Assembly (NCBI GenBank): GCA_030037545.1
Contig: JASHRF010000107.1
Location: forward strand, 1 to 64,000
Direction: 5' to 3'
Origin: Acidobacteriaceae bacterium
Lineage (GTDB): Bacteria; Acidobacteriota; Terriglobia; Terriglobales; Acidobacteriaceae
DNA length: 64,000 nt
The position numbers were made by a program, and so were the translations under genes. Of the stretch, positions 33,817 to 41,919 are shown piece after piece; the first letter of the stretch is position 1, and each line of letters opens with the position of its first letter. Below the pieces are notes generated by a model that had not been told where the DNA came from, searched no databases, and saw only the letters and a list, made by a program, of their open reading frames with translations.

Positions 33817-36537
33817 TTACTGCGGCGTTTCTTCAATAAGTTCAATCGGGCCCAGAAGGCCGGAGGGAATGGGGCGCAGGTTCTGCATATCCTGGGGCTG
33901 GAATCGCCGGCCATACTTTGCCCACAGCGCGGAGTAGTCGTGGGGCGGTTGTCCGGCAAGCTCGTTGATGGCGGTGTTATAGACGCGGACCTGGATGGTG
34001 TTTTCGCCGGCGTGGACCAAGGGCGCGATGTCGATGCGGTAAGGCGGGTGCCAGAGCGAGCCGGCGGGACGGCCGTTGACGAGGATGATGGCGGCCTCGC
34101 GAATGGGCGGGTCGAGGAGCGCATCCATACCGTTGGCGCCGGGCGGGCGATCATCGGCGATGGGCGTGCCGGAGCCAAAATCGAGGCAAAGGCGTTGGCG
34201 CGGCTCGGGCGCGGCTGCAAGCCGGATGGTGCGTGTGTAATCGGCTTCGCCGGAGTAGTATTGACGGCCGGAAATCCGCGCCCAGGAAACAAGGCGATGA
34301 AGCGGCTGGGCGGCGGAGCCGGGGAAACGAATGCGCCATCCGGCGCTGAGGTTGGCGAGTTTATTTTCTTCCCGGCTCGTAGCGACGGCGCCGCCGATGG
34401 GCCCTTCAGCGCTATCCGCGAGAAGGAAGATGCGCGACTCGTAAGGCGCGAGCGCAAGCGGAATGCGAGCCTCGGTGTGCGGAATGGAAAGCAGAACAGC
34501 GCCGGAATCCGGATCCCAGGCCTGAAGGTATTTCCGCGCGGAGCGGAACTGAATGGTTGCCGCGATCGGCTGGTTGCCTGTGTCGGCTACAAAATAGATG
34601 TCGGCGGCCGGCAACCGGCGATGAATGAAGCCGAGTCCGGCTACCTGGCCAGAGGCGTCGAGATCGGGTGAGAGGGCGTTATGCAGAGCGTCCGCGAGAT
34701 CATTTGCCGAGTCGATCAGAACGCCCCGATGGCCGGCGGCGCGGAAGAGCCGGGTGGAGATGGCGGCGATCCGCGGAGACTCGCCTTGCTGCATGAGGCC
34801 CGGCGCGAGCGAAGGCGTGGCTGCAATCGCAATCACATTTCCGGAGCCGGCCGCGTAGGCTTCGATGCGCTGATAGGCGCTGAGCGGGATGCGGGCAGTG
34901 GGCGGAATTACCAGGATGGGGCAAGGGATTGCGCCCAGCTTGTCGATGGTGGCCGCATCGATGTAATCGACGTTGTATCCGGCGTCGAGGATAGAGCCCA
35001 TCAGCGCGGGCGTGATCCGCTTTTGCATCTCGTCGGTGACGGAGACGTGCCCGGGCGAGAACGCGGCCTGGGCATCGTCTTCGGGGAGCAGGATGGCAAC
35101 GTCGTTTGCCGGCTTGCCCTGGCGCAACAACCAGCTGACGCGGGCGAGATAGCGCATGACGTCGGGCATGACAGGGAACCAGGGATTGTGATTGTTGAAG
35201 ACGGCGGCGGCGTAGAAGGCCCATCCCGGCTCGCCGGCGGCGGGCGGCGAATACGGCCAGCCGTGACCGACAAACTGATTGATACCGATGAGAAACATGC
35301 GATCGGCTTCGGCTTTTACGTCGAGCGGGGTGGCGCGAAAAGCGGGCGAGTGCAGCCAGGTCCAGGTCTCCGCGGAGATGACGTTGCGCCCGTAGAGATG
35401 GCCTGCCGAAGTGGCCCAGCGCGCGTAGGAAAATGCGCGCCATTGCGGCCCTTCGCCTTCGGGCAGTTGCGGAACGGCTTCATCGGCAAGGGTTACGGCC
35501 GGCTCGCCGTAGGTTTGCGAGCGGAAAAGCGTGCCGTGCGCCTGCGCGAAATGCGCCAGCGGGGCAAGATAGTTTTCGCGGATAAGATCGGAGAGGGTCT
35601 GGCCCCAATCGTGGCGAACGGCATCGGCTTGCGGCGTGCCGCCAGCGATGAGCTCGGGGAGATGCGGGATGAGATCGTAGCCGCGGAGCTTTTTGAATTC
35701 GGCGGGCAGATCGGGCGTCCAGTCCGATCCGACGACTTCAAGTGAATCGGAGAAGACCGAATACGGCGGCTGATTGTCGAAGGCGTTGACGAGCGGAGTC
35801 GCGACGTCGGCCAGGTGCTCGTCGATGGCGGCGCGGGAGAAGTGATCGAGCACGTAACCCTCGGCGCCGAAGGCCGCTCGCTTGACGCGCTGGCCGGTGT
35901 GGCCGGCAAAGAAATAGAGGATGGACGAATCGCCGCGTGCCGCCGGAGGAGCCAGGCGCGGATCGAGCTGGCGCGCCGATGTTGGGTCGAAGGATCGTGG
36001 CCAGCCGGAAACCAGGAAAGCGGCAATCAGGCGGTCGCCTTCGGGCAGTTTGGCCGGCACGCTCGGGGAAGCAGAGGCCCTGACAGCGATCACTTCCAGG
36101 CGTCCCGCGGCGAGAGAGATTGGCGTGTGCGGGCCGCCATACGGCCAGCCGCTGCCCAGCGTGATGCTGACGCGCATCCCCAGCGAGCGGGCGGTGCGGT
36201 TAGCGAAGCTCACGTCACTGAGGAACTCGGGCGAGAGATAGGGAAAATTGCGGATGCCCTTGGCGGGATTGTCAAGCATGAGCGGATAAACGGGCTGAAT
36301 CTCGACACCGCCGATGCCCGCGGAGCGCATGGTCTCCAGCTCCTTTTTGAGCTCCGGCTGGACGACAGACGGCCCGAACCACCACCAGCGCATCATGGGC
36401 CGAGCGTCAGGCGGAGGGTTCAGAAAGCCCTGGCGGAGATTCTGGCCCAGGGCGCGCGCTCCGCAAGCCGCCGCCAGCAACATGACCGCGACGCACTTGG
36501 ATGAGGAGATCAAGAAGCCGCGGCGTCTGCAGCGCAT
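33817..36537 (-). CDS. Secreted GH106-like alpha-L-rhamnosidase
   Basis: I choose ATG 36535-36537, which has GAGGGA upstream, rather than the longer frame to 36708. It gives 906 residues with a signal sequence (CVAVMLLAAACGARA) containing a possible lipobox Cys. The mature N-terminus FLNPPPDARPMMRWWWFG and IGGVEIQPVYP, VSITLGSGWPYGGPHT are typical of GH106 rhamnosidases acting on pectin side chains. A C-terminal beta-sandwich (PPIREAAIILVNGRPAGSLWHPPYRIDI) follows. Substrate release would occur in the periplasm or at the surface. Together with the KDG-kinase group it points to plant polysaccharide use. Confidence 0.82.
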   Translation of the reverse strand: MRCRRRGFLISSSKCVAVMLLAAACGARALGQNLRQGFLNPPPDARPMMRWWWFGPSVVQPELKKELETMRSAGIGGVEIQPVYPLMLDNPAKGIRNFPYLSPEFLSDVSFANRTARSLGMRVSITLGSGWPYGGPHTPISLAAGRLEVIAVRASASPSVPAKLPEGDRLIAAFLVSGWPRSFDPTSARQLDPRLAPPAARGDSSILYFFAGHTGQRVKRAAFGAEGYVLDHFSRAAIDEHLADVATPLVNAFDNQPPYSVFSDSLEVVGSDWTPDLPAEFKKLRGYDLIPHLPELIAGGTPQADAVRHDWGQTLSDLIRENYLAPLAHFAQAHGTLFRSQTYGEPAVTLADEAVPQLPEGEGPQWRAFSYARWATSAGHLYGRNVISAETWTWLHSPAFRATPLDVKAEADRMFLIGINQFVGHGWPYSPPAAGEPGWAFYAAAVFNNHNPWFPVMPDVMRYLARVSWLLRQGKPANDVAILLPEDDAQAAFSPGHVSVTDEMQKRITPALMGSILDAGYNVDYIDAATIDKLGAIPCPILVIPPTARIPLSAYQRIEAYAAGSGNVIAIAATPSLAPGLMQQGESPRIAAISTRLFRAAGHRGVLIDSANDLADALHNALSPDLDASGQVAGLGFIHRRLPAADIYFVADTGNQPIAATIQFRSARKYLQAWDPDSGAVLLSIPHTEARIPLALAPYESRIFLLADSAEGPIGGAVATSREENKLANLSAGWRIRFPGSAAQPLHRLVSWARISGRQYYSGEADYTRTIRLAAAPEPRQRLCLDFGSGTPIADDRPPGANGMDALLDPPIREAAIILVNGRPAGSLWHPPYRIDIAPLVHAGENTIQVRVYNTAINELAGQPPHDYSALWAKYGRRFQPQDMQNLRPIPSGLLGPIELIEETPQ

Positions 36538-36700
36538 GGTTTCCCTCGGATTACCCGCTTGTCGAAAAGAATACAGGGCCTCTTGACCATTCGGGAACTC
36601 AGTCTCGGCACGCCCGGCCCGTTTGCAGTGACAGGCTCGCCCGGTCCACGATAGGCTAGAGAAGGCGCGCACAGGCGCGCCGAAGGAGTTTTTTCGACCC

Positions 36701-37642
36701 ATGCCCATTCAAACCACCTCGAAAATCTGGCACAACGGCAGCCTCATTCCCTGGGAGGAGGCCACCATCCACGTAATGAGCCACGTGATCCACTATGGCT
36801 CCAGCGTGTTTGAGGGGATTCGCTGCTACGGGCAACCGCATGGCTCCGCGGTGTTCCGGCTGCCCGAGCACATGCAGCGGCTGCTGGATTCGGCCAAGAT
36901 TTACCGCATGGAGATTCCATTTACGCTTGAGGAATTGTGCGCGGGCGTGGTGGACACGATCGAGGCCAACGGGGTTACACCGTGCTATATCCGGCCCATC
37001 GTGCTGCGCGGCTACGGCGAGGTGGGCGTGAGTCCCAAGGGCTCGCCGATCGAGGTCTATATCGCCAACTTCCCGTGGGGCAAGTACATTGCCGGCCACG
37101 GGGGCGCAGACATTTGCATTTCGAGCTGGAACCGCCTGGCGCCTAATACCATGCCGGCCCTGGCCAAGGCGGGCGCCAATTACATGAACTCGCAGCTTAT
37201 CCACATGGAAGCCGAGATCAACGGCTACCAGGAGGGCATTGCACTGGACGTGAACGGCCTGGTGAGCGAGGGCTCGGGCGAAAACGTGTTTATCGTGCGC
37301 AACGGCGTTCTTTACACTCCGCCGCTGTCCAATTCCGCGCTGTCCGGAATCACGCGCGACAGCGTGCTGACGCTGGCGCGGCACCTAGGACTGCCGGTAA
37401 TCGAGCAGCCGATTCCGCGCGAGATGCTCTACATCGCCGACGAAGTGTTCTTTACCGGAACGGCGGCGGAGGTTTCGCCCATCCGCTCCATCGATCGCAT
37501 CGTGGTCGCCGACGGCAAACCGGGCGAGATTACCAGGAAGATCGCCGATGAGTTCTATGGGATTGCGAATGGCCTCAAGCCGGATCGCTTTGGCTGGCTG
37601 ACGCCGGTGAAAGTGACGGCAACGGAGACGGTGACGGCGTAG
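36701..37642 (+). CDS. ilvE: Branched-chain amino acid aminotransferase
   Basis: The 313-residue protein is a fold-type IV PLP enzyme. It shows HYGSSVFEGIRCYG, YIRPIVLRGYGEVGV, AKAGANYMNSQLIHMEAEI (catalytic Lys in AKAGANY), LDVNGLVSEGSGENVF and ADEVFFTGTAAEVSPI. It transfers the amino group between glutamate and 2-keto acids of Val, Leu and Ile. The length fits IlvE. It stands alone, with a repeat-rich gap before pyrD. Confidence 0.93.
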   Translation: MPIQTTSKIWHNGSLIPWEEATIHVMSHVIHYGSSVFEGIRCYGQPHGSAVFRLPEHMQRLLDSAKIYRMEIPFTLEELCAGVVDTIEANGVTPCYIRPIVLRGYGEVGVSPKGSPIEVYIANFPWGKYIAGHGGADICISSWNRLAPNTMPALAKAGANYMNSQLIHMEAEINGYQEGIALDVNGLVSEGSGENVFIVRNGVLYTPPLSNSALSGITRDSVLTLARHLGLPVIEQPIPREMLYIADEVFFTGTAAEVSPIRSIDRIVVADGKPGEITRKIADEFYGIANGLKPDRFGWLTPVKVTATETVTA

Positions 37643-37644
37643 GA

Positions 37645-37862
37645 GCAGGGACGAAGGGAGACAGGGACAAAGGAAGCCTTTGCGGTAACGGAATTCCCCG
37701 GCCAAAACGGGCGGGAAAAGCGGAAACGGATGAGCGGGCGGCTTTCGGGCTGCCCGTTTTGCTTTCGGCGGCATCTTTGCACTCGCTTTTCGCCGAATGG
37801 CTCAATGGGCGCTCACTGGCTTTATTATCCCTCTTTTTCCTTGTCCTTTTGTCCCTCGTTTC
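37645..37862. repeat. Purine-rich repeats in inverted orientation between ilvE and pyrD
   Basis: GCAGGGACGAAGGGAGACAG with following GGGACAAAGG (37645-37676) is mirrored by pyrimidine-rich sequence at 37831-37862 (TTTTTCCTTGTCCTTTTGTC...). Related AGGGACTAAG sequences occur at 45121-45143 and 58659-58690. The region between holds no convincing gene. Confidence 0.4.
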
Positions 37863-37927
37863 CTGCGGTTGCGGGCAATTATCATAAAGCTGCAACACAA
37901 GGTGCGCGAAAGGATGAACGCCGATCT

Positions 37928-38863
37928 GTGAAACCCGACATGCGAGTGATGCTGGCCGGCTTCGAACTGGTGAGCCCGGTGATCGCCGCCAGCGGCACTT
38001 TCGGATATGGAATCGAGTTTGAGGAGATCGTGGCGCTGGAGCGGCTGGGCGGGTTTGTCACCAAGGGCATCTCGCTGGAGCCGATGGCCGGCCATCCCGC
38101 GCCGCGCCTGGTGCAGACCGCGGCGGGAATGCTGAATGCGATTGGTCTGCAAAACGTGGGCGTCGACGAGTACATCGAAAAAAAGCTGCCGCCCATGAAG
38201 CGCTACCCGCGCTGCAAAGTGATCGTAAACGTCTTCGGCTCCACGGTGGGCGAGTACATCGAGGTCATTGAGCGGCTGAACGGGGCGGAGGGGATTGCAG
38301 CCTACGAGCTGAATGTTTCGTGCCCCAATGTACAGGCGGGCGGCATGGCATTTGGCGCCGACCCCGGCTCGCTCGAATACCTGGTGAAGGAGGCTAAGGA
38401 GGCCGCGACCCGGCCGCTGCTTGTAAAGCTCTCGCCGAACGTGACCTCGATCGGACAGATGGCGCGCATCTCGGCCGATTCCGGCGCCGATGCGGTGAGC
38501 GTTGCCAACACTTTTCGCGCCATGCTGATCGATGTGGAGACGCGGCGGCCGCGATTGACCAACGTAACCGGCGGGCTCTCCGGGCCGGCCATTAAGCCAA
38601 TTTGCTTGCGCATGGTCTACGAGACGGCGCGGGCGGTAAAGATTCCCATCCTGGGCATGGGCGGGATTGTGACCGCGGAGGATGCGGTGGAATTTTTGCT
38701 GGCCGGGGCCACCGCGGTGCAGGTGGGCACCGCAAGCTATGCCGATCCGCGCGCCACCGAGCGGCTGGCCAAGGGGCTGGAGTCGTGGTGCCGCAGTCAC
38801 GGTGTGGAGCGTGTTTCCGCCCTCACCGGCGCCCTGGAGACTCCGCAGGACGCAGGCGGCTGA
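37928..38863 (+). CDS. pyrD: Dihydroorotate dehydrogenase, class 1B catalytic subunit
   Basis: I place the start at GTG 37928 (311 residues), with AAGGA about 11 bases upstream. The open frame extends further left but reads as repeat sequence. Motifs are ASGTFGYGIEFEEI, TKGISLEPMAGHPAPRL, GLQNVGVDEYI, ELNVSCPNVQAGG (catalytic Cys) and GMGGIVTAEDAVEFLLAGA. The enzyme oxidises dihydroorotate to orotate. Class 1B forms pair with a PyrK iron-sulfur subunit, which is not next to it here. Its last 67 bp overlap the 3' end of the convergent hydrogenase protease gene. Confidence 0.92.
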   Translation: MKPDMRVMLAGFELVSPVIAASGTFGYGIEFEEIVALERLGGFVTKGISLEPMAGHPAPRLVQTAAGMLNAIGLQNVGVDEYIEKKLPPMKRYPRCKVIVNVFGSTVGEYIEVIERLNGAEGIAAYELNVSCPNVQAGGMAFGADPGSLEYLVKEAKEAATRPLLVKLSPNVTSIGQMARISADSGADAVSVANTFRAMLIDVETRRPRLTNVTGGLSGPAIKPICLRMVYETARAVKIPILGMGGIVTAEDAVEFLLAGATAVQVGTASYADPRATERLAKGLESWCRSHGVERVSALTGALETPQDAGG

Positions 38864-39477
38864 AAGTTCGGCAGTCTTTTCGCCGGCAGACGCGCTTTTT
38901 TCTTGCATTGCGGCGGCGCAGCGATAAGCAACTCCGCCATAATCATGCGCGCGGCTTCCGCGGCTGCCGCTGCGCACTCCGGCGACAGGCTCATGCGGAT
39001 GGGCTGCTGCGGATCGATGGCAATCGCATAGAGCGTCACATCGCGGGTCCCGCCCTGCATGTAAAACGCGTCGAGAAGATCCTTCACGCCGATGTCGTGC
39101 GCAGTGAGCGTGGGCGGGTAGTCGCGCGCAAAACGCGGCTGGGAGCGGGTAACGGTGCCGGGCGGATTACCGTCGGCCGCGGCGTCGATGAGAATGATGC
39201 GGCCGGCATTCTGGAGCGGCTCAAGCAGGATGAAGCCGCCGGTGCCTCCATCAAGGCATTCCACGCCCGCGGGCAGCCCGAGTTTCTCGAGCGCCCGCAC
39301 CACGTGAACTCCAACTCCCTCATCGCCCATGATGAGGTTGCCCAGGCCCAGCAGCAGCGTTTTGCCGGTAGCGGATGAAGACGTTTCCGGACGCTGGCGC
39401 CAAGCGGCGCAGGTCTCGGTCACGAGACCGCCGCAACCGCAGGTGCATCTTTTGCCGGTCGTGAGATTACCTGCCAC
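38797..39477 (-). CDS. hyaD: [NiFe]-hydrogenase maturation protease with Cys-rich N-terminus
   Basis: The start is GTG (39475-39477), three bases after GGGAGG, overlapping the cytochrome gene by 11 bp. The HyaD/HybD domain begins at about residue 39: LLLGLGNLIMGDEGVGVHVV (Glu metal ligand), IILIDAAAD (Asp) and LTAHDIG (His), the nickel-recognition residues. It should remove the C-terminal 15 residues of the large subunit after nickel insertion. Unusually, residues 10-16 are RCTCGCG with another Cys at 23, perhaps a metal site. A basic tail of about 30 residues extends beyond the usual domain end, into the overlap with pyrD. Confidence 0.87.
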   Translation of the reverse strand: MAGNLTTGKRCTCGCGGLVTETCAAWRQRPETSSSATGKTLLLGLGNLIMGDEGVGVHVVRALEKLGLPAGVECLDGGTGGFILLEPLQNAGRIILIDAAADGNPPGTVTRSQPRFARDYPPTLTAHDIGVKDLLDAFYMQGGTRDVTLYAIAIDPQQPIRMSLSPECAAAAAEAARMIMAELLIAAPPQCKKKARLPAKRLPNFQPPASCGVSRAPVRAETRSTP

Positions 39478-40192
39478 GTTCCTCCCGATCGAACTTCCAT
39501 CCGCCTACGATGGAGGAGATGGTGCCGCGGCCCTCGATGTAGTCGTGATAGAAGGCAAGATAGATGTGCACGATGACGAAGGTGACAAAGAACCACAGGA
39601 ACGTGTGATGCCAGAAGCGCACCGCGAACTCGCCACCCATGAGCGGAACTATCCACTTGAACATCTGCGGCAGCCACGACGAGCTCACGCTCGAATAGAG
39701 CGCAAAGCCGGTCACGGTCTGGAAGCAAAAAGCCAGGAACGTGAAGAAGTAGATGAAGGCCGCCAGCGAGTTGTGGCCGGTGGAGATTTCGCCGTGCATC
39801 TTGACTTGCAGCACATCGGTTTTGACGACGTCCACGATCTCCCGCTGCTGCTTTCTGGTCATGGGGAAAAAGTTTTTCCACTTGGCGTACTTGTTGCCGA
39901 CAAAGCCCCAGTAGAGACGGGCGGCAAAGTTGAAGACGTACACGTAGGCGGCGGCGAAGTGAAGGACACGTACCCAGCCGAACCAGTATTGCTGGTAGGC
40001 TTCCTGCGCGGGGCCCAGCTTGACGGGGTGTCCGATCAGGAAGCCCGTGATGCAAAGCAGGGTCAGCGCGATGGCGTTGATCCAGTGGTAGGCGCGCACG
40101 GGCATTTCCCACACGTACACCCGCCGGTACTCGACAGGCCCGCTGCCGTTGGCCTTGAAGATATCTCGTACGCCAGTGCTATGAGTACTCAT
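39467..40192 (-). CDS. hyaC: Hydrogenase b-type cytochrome subunit
   Basis: The start at ATG 40190-40192 is five bases after the large-subunit stop, and the product is 241 residues. Four hydrophobic helices carry likely haem-ligand histidines: RAYHWINAIALTLLCITGFLIG, VRVLHFAAAYVYVFNFAARLYWG, GHNSLAAFIYFFTFLAFCFQ, and FWHHTFLWFFVTFVIVHIYLAFYHD. This matches the HyaC/CybH family, which anchors the periplasmic hydrogenase and hands electrons to the quinone pool. It is translationally coupled to hyaB and hyaD. Confidence 0.92.
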   Translation of the reverse strand: MSTHSTGVRDIFKANGSGPVEYRRVYVWEMPVRAYHWINAIALTLLCITGFLIGHPVKLGPAQEAYQQYWFGWVRVLHFAAAYVYVFNFAARLYWGFVGNKYAKWKNFFPMTRKQQREIVDVVKTDVLQVKMHGEISTGHNSLAAFIYFFTFLAFCFQTVTGFALYSSVSSSWLPQMFKWIVPLMGGEFAVRFWHHTFLWFFVTFVIVHIYLAFYHDYIEGRGTISSIVGGWKFDREERGR

Positions 40193-40197
40193 GTTCG

Positions 40198-41913
40198 TCA
40201 CTCGAAGGAAATCTGATTGAGGTGCTGTCCTTGCGGGTCGTAGAGATGCACGGCGCAGGCGATGCACGGGTCAAAGGAGTGGACAGTGCGAATCATCTCG
40301 AGCGGCTGCTCAAGGTTGGCGACCGGCGTGCCGATGAGCGAGGCCTCGAAGGCGGAGCGCTGCAGTTTGGCGTCGCGCGGCGAGCCGTTCCAGGTGGTGG
40401 GTACCACGAGCTGATAGTTCTCGATTGCGCCCTTGTGAATCTTGATATAGTGGGCCAGCGATCCGCGCGGAGCCTCAACCAGGCCGACGCCCTCGGCGTC
40501 GGCGGGCCAGGTGCTGGGATCCCACTTTTCGCCGTTGAAGGTGGAAACCTCGTTGATCTTCACGCGGTCCATCAACGCGCCATAGAACTCCTTGAGCCAG
40601 ATCATGGTAAGCGCTGCATCGATGCCGCGGGCGGCGGTGCGTCCCAGGGTGCTGAAGAGCGCCGGAACCGGCGCGCCCAGCTTGCCCAGCGTGGCGCCCA
40701 CCACTTCCTGCACGTCGGGCTGGCCGGCTGCATAGGCGACCACCAGGCGCGCCAGCGGTCCCACTTCCATGGGGTTTTCTTTCCAGCGCGGCGTCTTCAG
40801 GAACGAGTACTTCTCGTAGCCTTCGAGCGAGCCGAAGGGCGGCTTGGGGCCGCTGTATGCGATGTCCGTCTCTCCGGCCCAGGGATGCAGCCCGGCGTTG
40901 TCGCCTTCCTTGTAGTTGTACCAGGAGTGCGCGATGTACTCCTTGATCTCCTGCCCGTCGCGCGGATTGACAGGATACACATGGCTCAGGTCGCGGTTGA
41001 GCACAGCGCCGCGCGCGTACTTGAACGATTCCGGCTGGTTGTATCCCTTGGTGGGGAAATCGCCGTAGCTGAGATAGCCGCTGAGGCCGCCGCCGTACCT
41101 GGCCCAGTCTTTATAGAACGAGGCCACGGCGAGCAGGTCGGGAACATAAACCTCGTTGACGAACTCGTCGGCCTGGCTGATGAGCTGGCCCACCAGGTTG
41201 AGGCGCTCAGAGTTGATGGCAGACACTTCCTCAGTGTTGATGGAGCAGGGCGCGCCGCCGACGAGGTAATTCGGGTGCGGGTTCTTGCCGCCGAAGACGG
41301 CATGAATCTTGACGATTTCCTTCTGCCATTCGAGAGCATCGAGATAGTGCGCCACGCCAATGAGGTTGACTTCCGGCGGCAACTTGTAGGCCGGGTGGCC
41401 CCAGTAGCCGTTGGCAAAGATGCCCAGGCCGCTGGCCGCGAAGGCCTTGATCTTGTCCTGCACGGCGGAGAAATAAGAGGCCGTATTCTTGTCCCACTTG
41501 GAGTAGGAGGCAGCCAGGGCGGCGGCCTTTTTGGGGTCGGCCTTGAGCGCGTTCACAATATCCACCCAATCGAGCGCGTGCAGGTGGTAGAAGTGGATGA
41601 CGTGATCCTGCACGTACTGGGTGGTGGACATGATGTTGCGGATGATCTCCGCCGTGGGCGGCACGGAAACTCCCAGGGCGTCTTCAACGGCGCGCACGCT
41701 GGCCAACGCGTGCACCGTGGTGCACACGCCGCAGACACGCTCGGTGATGGCCCAGGCATCGCGCGGATCGCGGCCAATGAGAATCTTCTCAATGCCGCGG
41801 ACCATAGTGCCGGCGCTATAGGCGTCGGTGACGACGCCGTTCTCCACCACTGCCTCAATGCGCAGATGGCCTTCAATGCGGGTTACGGGATCGACAACGA
41901 CGCGAGTTGCCAT
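40198..41913 (-). CDS. hyaB: [NiFe] hydrogenase large subunit
   Basis: The 571-residue protein has both nickel-site motifs: ERVCGVCTTVH (Cys61, Cys64) and DPCIACAVH near the C-terminus (Cys550, Cys553, His556). The 15-residue tail after His556 (LYDPQGQHLNQISFE) is the peptide removed by the maturation protease. Other group 1 signatures are DPVTRIEGHLRIE and GGKNPHPNYLVGG. It oxidises H2 in the periplasm together with the small subunit. The gene lies 6 bp after the small-subunit stop. No hyp maturation genes are in the window, so active-site assembly must use genes elsewhere. Confidence 0.96.
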   Translation of the reverse strand: MATRVVVDPVTRIEGHLRIEAVVENGVVTDAYSAGTMVRGIEKILIGRDPRDAWAITERVCGVCTTVHALASVRAVEDALGVSVPPTAEIIRNIMSTTQYVQDHVIHFYHLHALDWVDIVNALKADPKKAAALAASYSKWDKNTASYFSAVQDKIKAFAASGLGIFANGYWGHPAYKLPPEVNLIGVAHYLDALEWQKEIVKIHAVFGGKNPHPNYLVGGAPCSINTEEVSAINSERLNLVGQLISQADEFVNEVYVPDLLAVASFYKDWARYGGGLSGYLSYGDFPTKGYNQPESFKYARGAVLNRDLSHVYPVNPRDGQEIKEYIAHSWYNYKEGDNAGLHPWAGETDIAYSGPKPPFGSLEGYEKYSFLKTPRWKENPMEVGPLARLVVAYAAGQPDVQEVVGATLGKLGAPVPALFSTLGRTAARGIDAALTMIWLKEFYGALMDRVKINEVSTFNGEKWDPSTWPADAEGVGLVEAPRGSLAHYIKIHKGAIENYQLVVPTTWNGSPRDAKLQRSAFEASLIGTPVANLEQPLEMIRTVHSFDPCIACAVHLYDPQGQHLNQISFE

Positions 41914-41919
41914 GGCTGT

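Noticed and set aside
32453..33937. 494-codon open frame opposite pncB
   Set aside because: Shadow frame: pncB motifs are unambiguous on the minus strand and the plus-strand protein has no family features.
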